Source: Porticoccaceae bacterium (lineage in GTDB: Bacteria; Pseudomonadota; Gammaproteobacteria; Pseudomonadales; Porticoccaceae). From it: DNA of 5,208 bases. A model generated the notes under the pieces. The model saw only the letters and a list, made by a program, of their open reading frames with translations. It made no database searches and was not told where the DNA came from. The stretch is taken from assembly GCA_023229065.1 (NCBI GenBank), contig JALNZZ010000145.1, positions 1 to 5,208 on the forward strand, in the 5' to 3' direction. The translations under genes and the position numbers were made by a program. Shown one piece after another: positions 4,790 to 5,208 of the stretch. Position 1 is the stretch's first letter; the number at the start of each line of letters is the position of its first letter.

Positions 4790-5127
4790 CAACCCTCGAT
4801 ACCCAGCGCGCGATACTGCGGTCCAGCCTAGGCCGCGCCTTCGTCTTGCCCGAAGAGGCATGGTCGACAGCCGAGCGTTTGTTCATCCCGCACCATTTTG
4901 CGGCGGGAGAGCACGTGATCGAGGCGGGTTCATCCGTGAGCGCGTTGTTTTTCGTTACCTCCGGCGTGGCACGCTACTACTACCTCGATGCCCGCGGGCG
5001 GGAGTTCAACAAGTCATTTTCGAGCGTGTCTGCCTTGATCTTATCTCCCGGCTTCATCGCCTCCACTGTTCTGGATGACAGGGGTTTGGTACTCTGCGCT
5101 GCTGCCATTGGCATCCTCTTGAATTGA
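4786..5127 (+). pseudogene. Crp/Fnr-family regulator, truncated in the cyclic-nucleotide-binding domain
   Basis: The ATG at 4786 follows GGAGGG (4771-4776) by nine bases; a TTG at 4765 is less likely. The first ~78 residues fit the N-terminal cNMP-binding beta-barrel of Crp/Fnr-type regulators: F-A-A-G-E-H-V-I-E-A-G at 42-52, then A-L-F-F-V-T-S-G-V-A-R-Y-Y-Y, D-A-R-G-R-E-F-N-K-S-F. Full family members run to about 190-230 residues and end in a winged-helix DNA-binding domain; here the match stops at about 5020-5027. The remaining ~35 residues to the TGA at 5127 are read antisense through an integrase start and are meaningless. Without the DNA-binding domain it cannot act as a normal regulator. 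The intact gene would probably have sensed a small molecule or redox state, but which one is unknown. Confidence 0.65.
4980..5114 (-). pseudogene. Phage/ICE-type tyrosine integrase, N-terminal fragment (DUF4102-like)
   Basis: The minus strand from the ATG at 5114 (44 codons) reads M-P-M-A-A-A-Q-S-T-K-P-L-S-S-R-T-V-E-A-M, then K-P-G-D-K-I-K-A-D-T-L-E-N. The pattern K-x-L-(S/T)-x-R-x-V/I-x-A-(M/L)-K-P-G-x-K then D-T-x-E-N is the opening of the arm-binding (DUF4102-type) domain of P4/phage-like tyrosine integrases. The second ATG (5108-5106) is the better start because AAGAGG lies six bases before it. Beyond about 5024 the frame runs into antisense Crp-like sequence and stops at TAG 4982-4980, so more than 90 percent of the gene, including the catalytic R-H-R-Y domain, is missing. 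The junction with the Crp-like fragment is a clear recombination point. Confidence 0.55.
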
Positions 5128-5153
5128 TGTCAGTTTGTCCTACGCAACGGAAA

Positions 5154-5204
5154 AAGTGTAGGTTGTCATCTTTCACAAAACCTACACCAGAACAACCTAC
5201 ACTT
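5154..5204. repeat. Cluster of three 9-bp repeats upstream of the integrase start
   Basis: AAGTGTAGGTTGT (5154-5166) is perfectly inverted at 5192-5204, and an extra copy of AACCTACAC (5179-5187) lies between them in the orientation of the right arm. A fourth degenerate copy may sit at 5137-5145. On the minus strand these lie 40-100 bases before the integrase ATG, where arm-type binding sites or an attachment region are often found. Arm-site function is inference; a terminator-like or repressor site is also possible. Confidence 0.5.
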
Positions 5205-5208
5205 CAAC

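Noticed and set aside
5154..5204. Start of a CRISPR array
   Set aside because: Repeat units are only 9-13 bases, occur in both orientations and have no regular spacer length.

Overview
The window looks like an accessory, mobile-element-scarred stretch of a proteobacterial chromosome, most likely gammaproteobacterial. That call is low confidence and rests on the moderately high GC, on IS3-like and IS66-like remnants, and on a GyrI-like/VOC gene pair; no marker gene settles it. No complete novel defence or mobile system is visible. The interest lies in how many genes are cut, fused or frame-disrupted, and in one unusual secreted-protein architecture.

Layout. At the left edge (1-~120, minus strand) are the first codons and upstream control region of an IS3-type transposase orfA, running out of the window. 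Next to it (97-438, minus) is a chimeric ORF: about 42 codons of an IS66-type accessory protein (TnpA-like) run in frame into the middle of a YafY/WYL-type transcription regulator. The IS66 end appears to lie near 526, where it supplies the last codons and the stop of a small four-helix membrane protein (516-914, minus). A strong hairpin (936-959) separates that gene from a large minus-strand gene (967-3434). This encodes a predicted secreted protein with a HET-C-like N-terminal region, a von Willebrand A domain, beta-sandwich regions, a thrombospondin-3-type calcium loop and a conserved C-terminal module. Its signal-peptide segment is in a different frame from the rest, with an ATGA stop/start overlap at the break.

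Divergently transcribed on the plus strand are a VOC/glyoxalase-fold gene (3554-3937), whose N-terminal half is not recognisable, and a complete GyrI-like ligand-binding protein (3934-4569), joined by an ATGA overlap and probably one transcript. After a 216-base gap holding a perfect 19-bp inverted repeat (4667-4721), a Crp/Fnr-type regulator begins at 4786. It is cut within its cyclic-nucleotide-binding fold near 5020-5027, where it meets the beginning of an integrase gene on the opposite strand (4980-5114). Upstream of that integrase start is a cluster of 9-bp repeats (5154-5204), possible integrase arm sites.

Functionally, only the membrane protein, the GyrI-like protein and perhaps the VOC partner look intact. 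The secreted VWA protein may be non-functional or made in two pieces. The rest are footprints of insertion, deletion and recombination.
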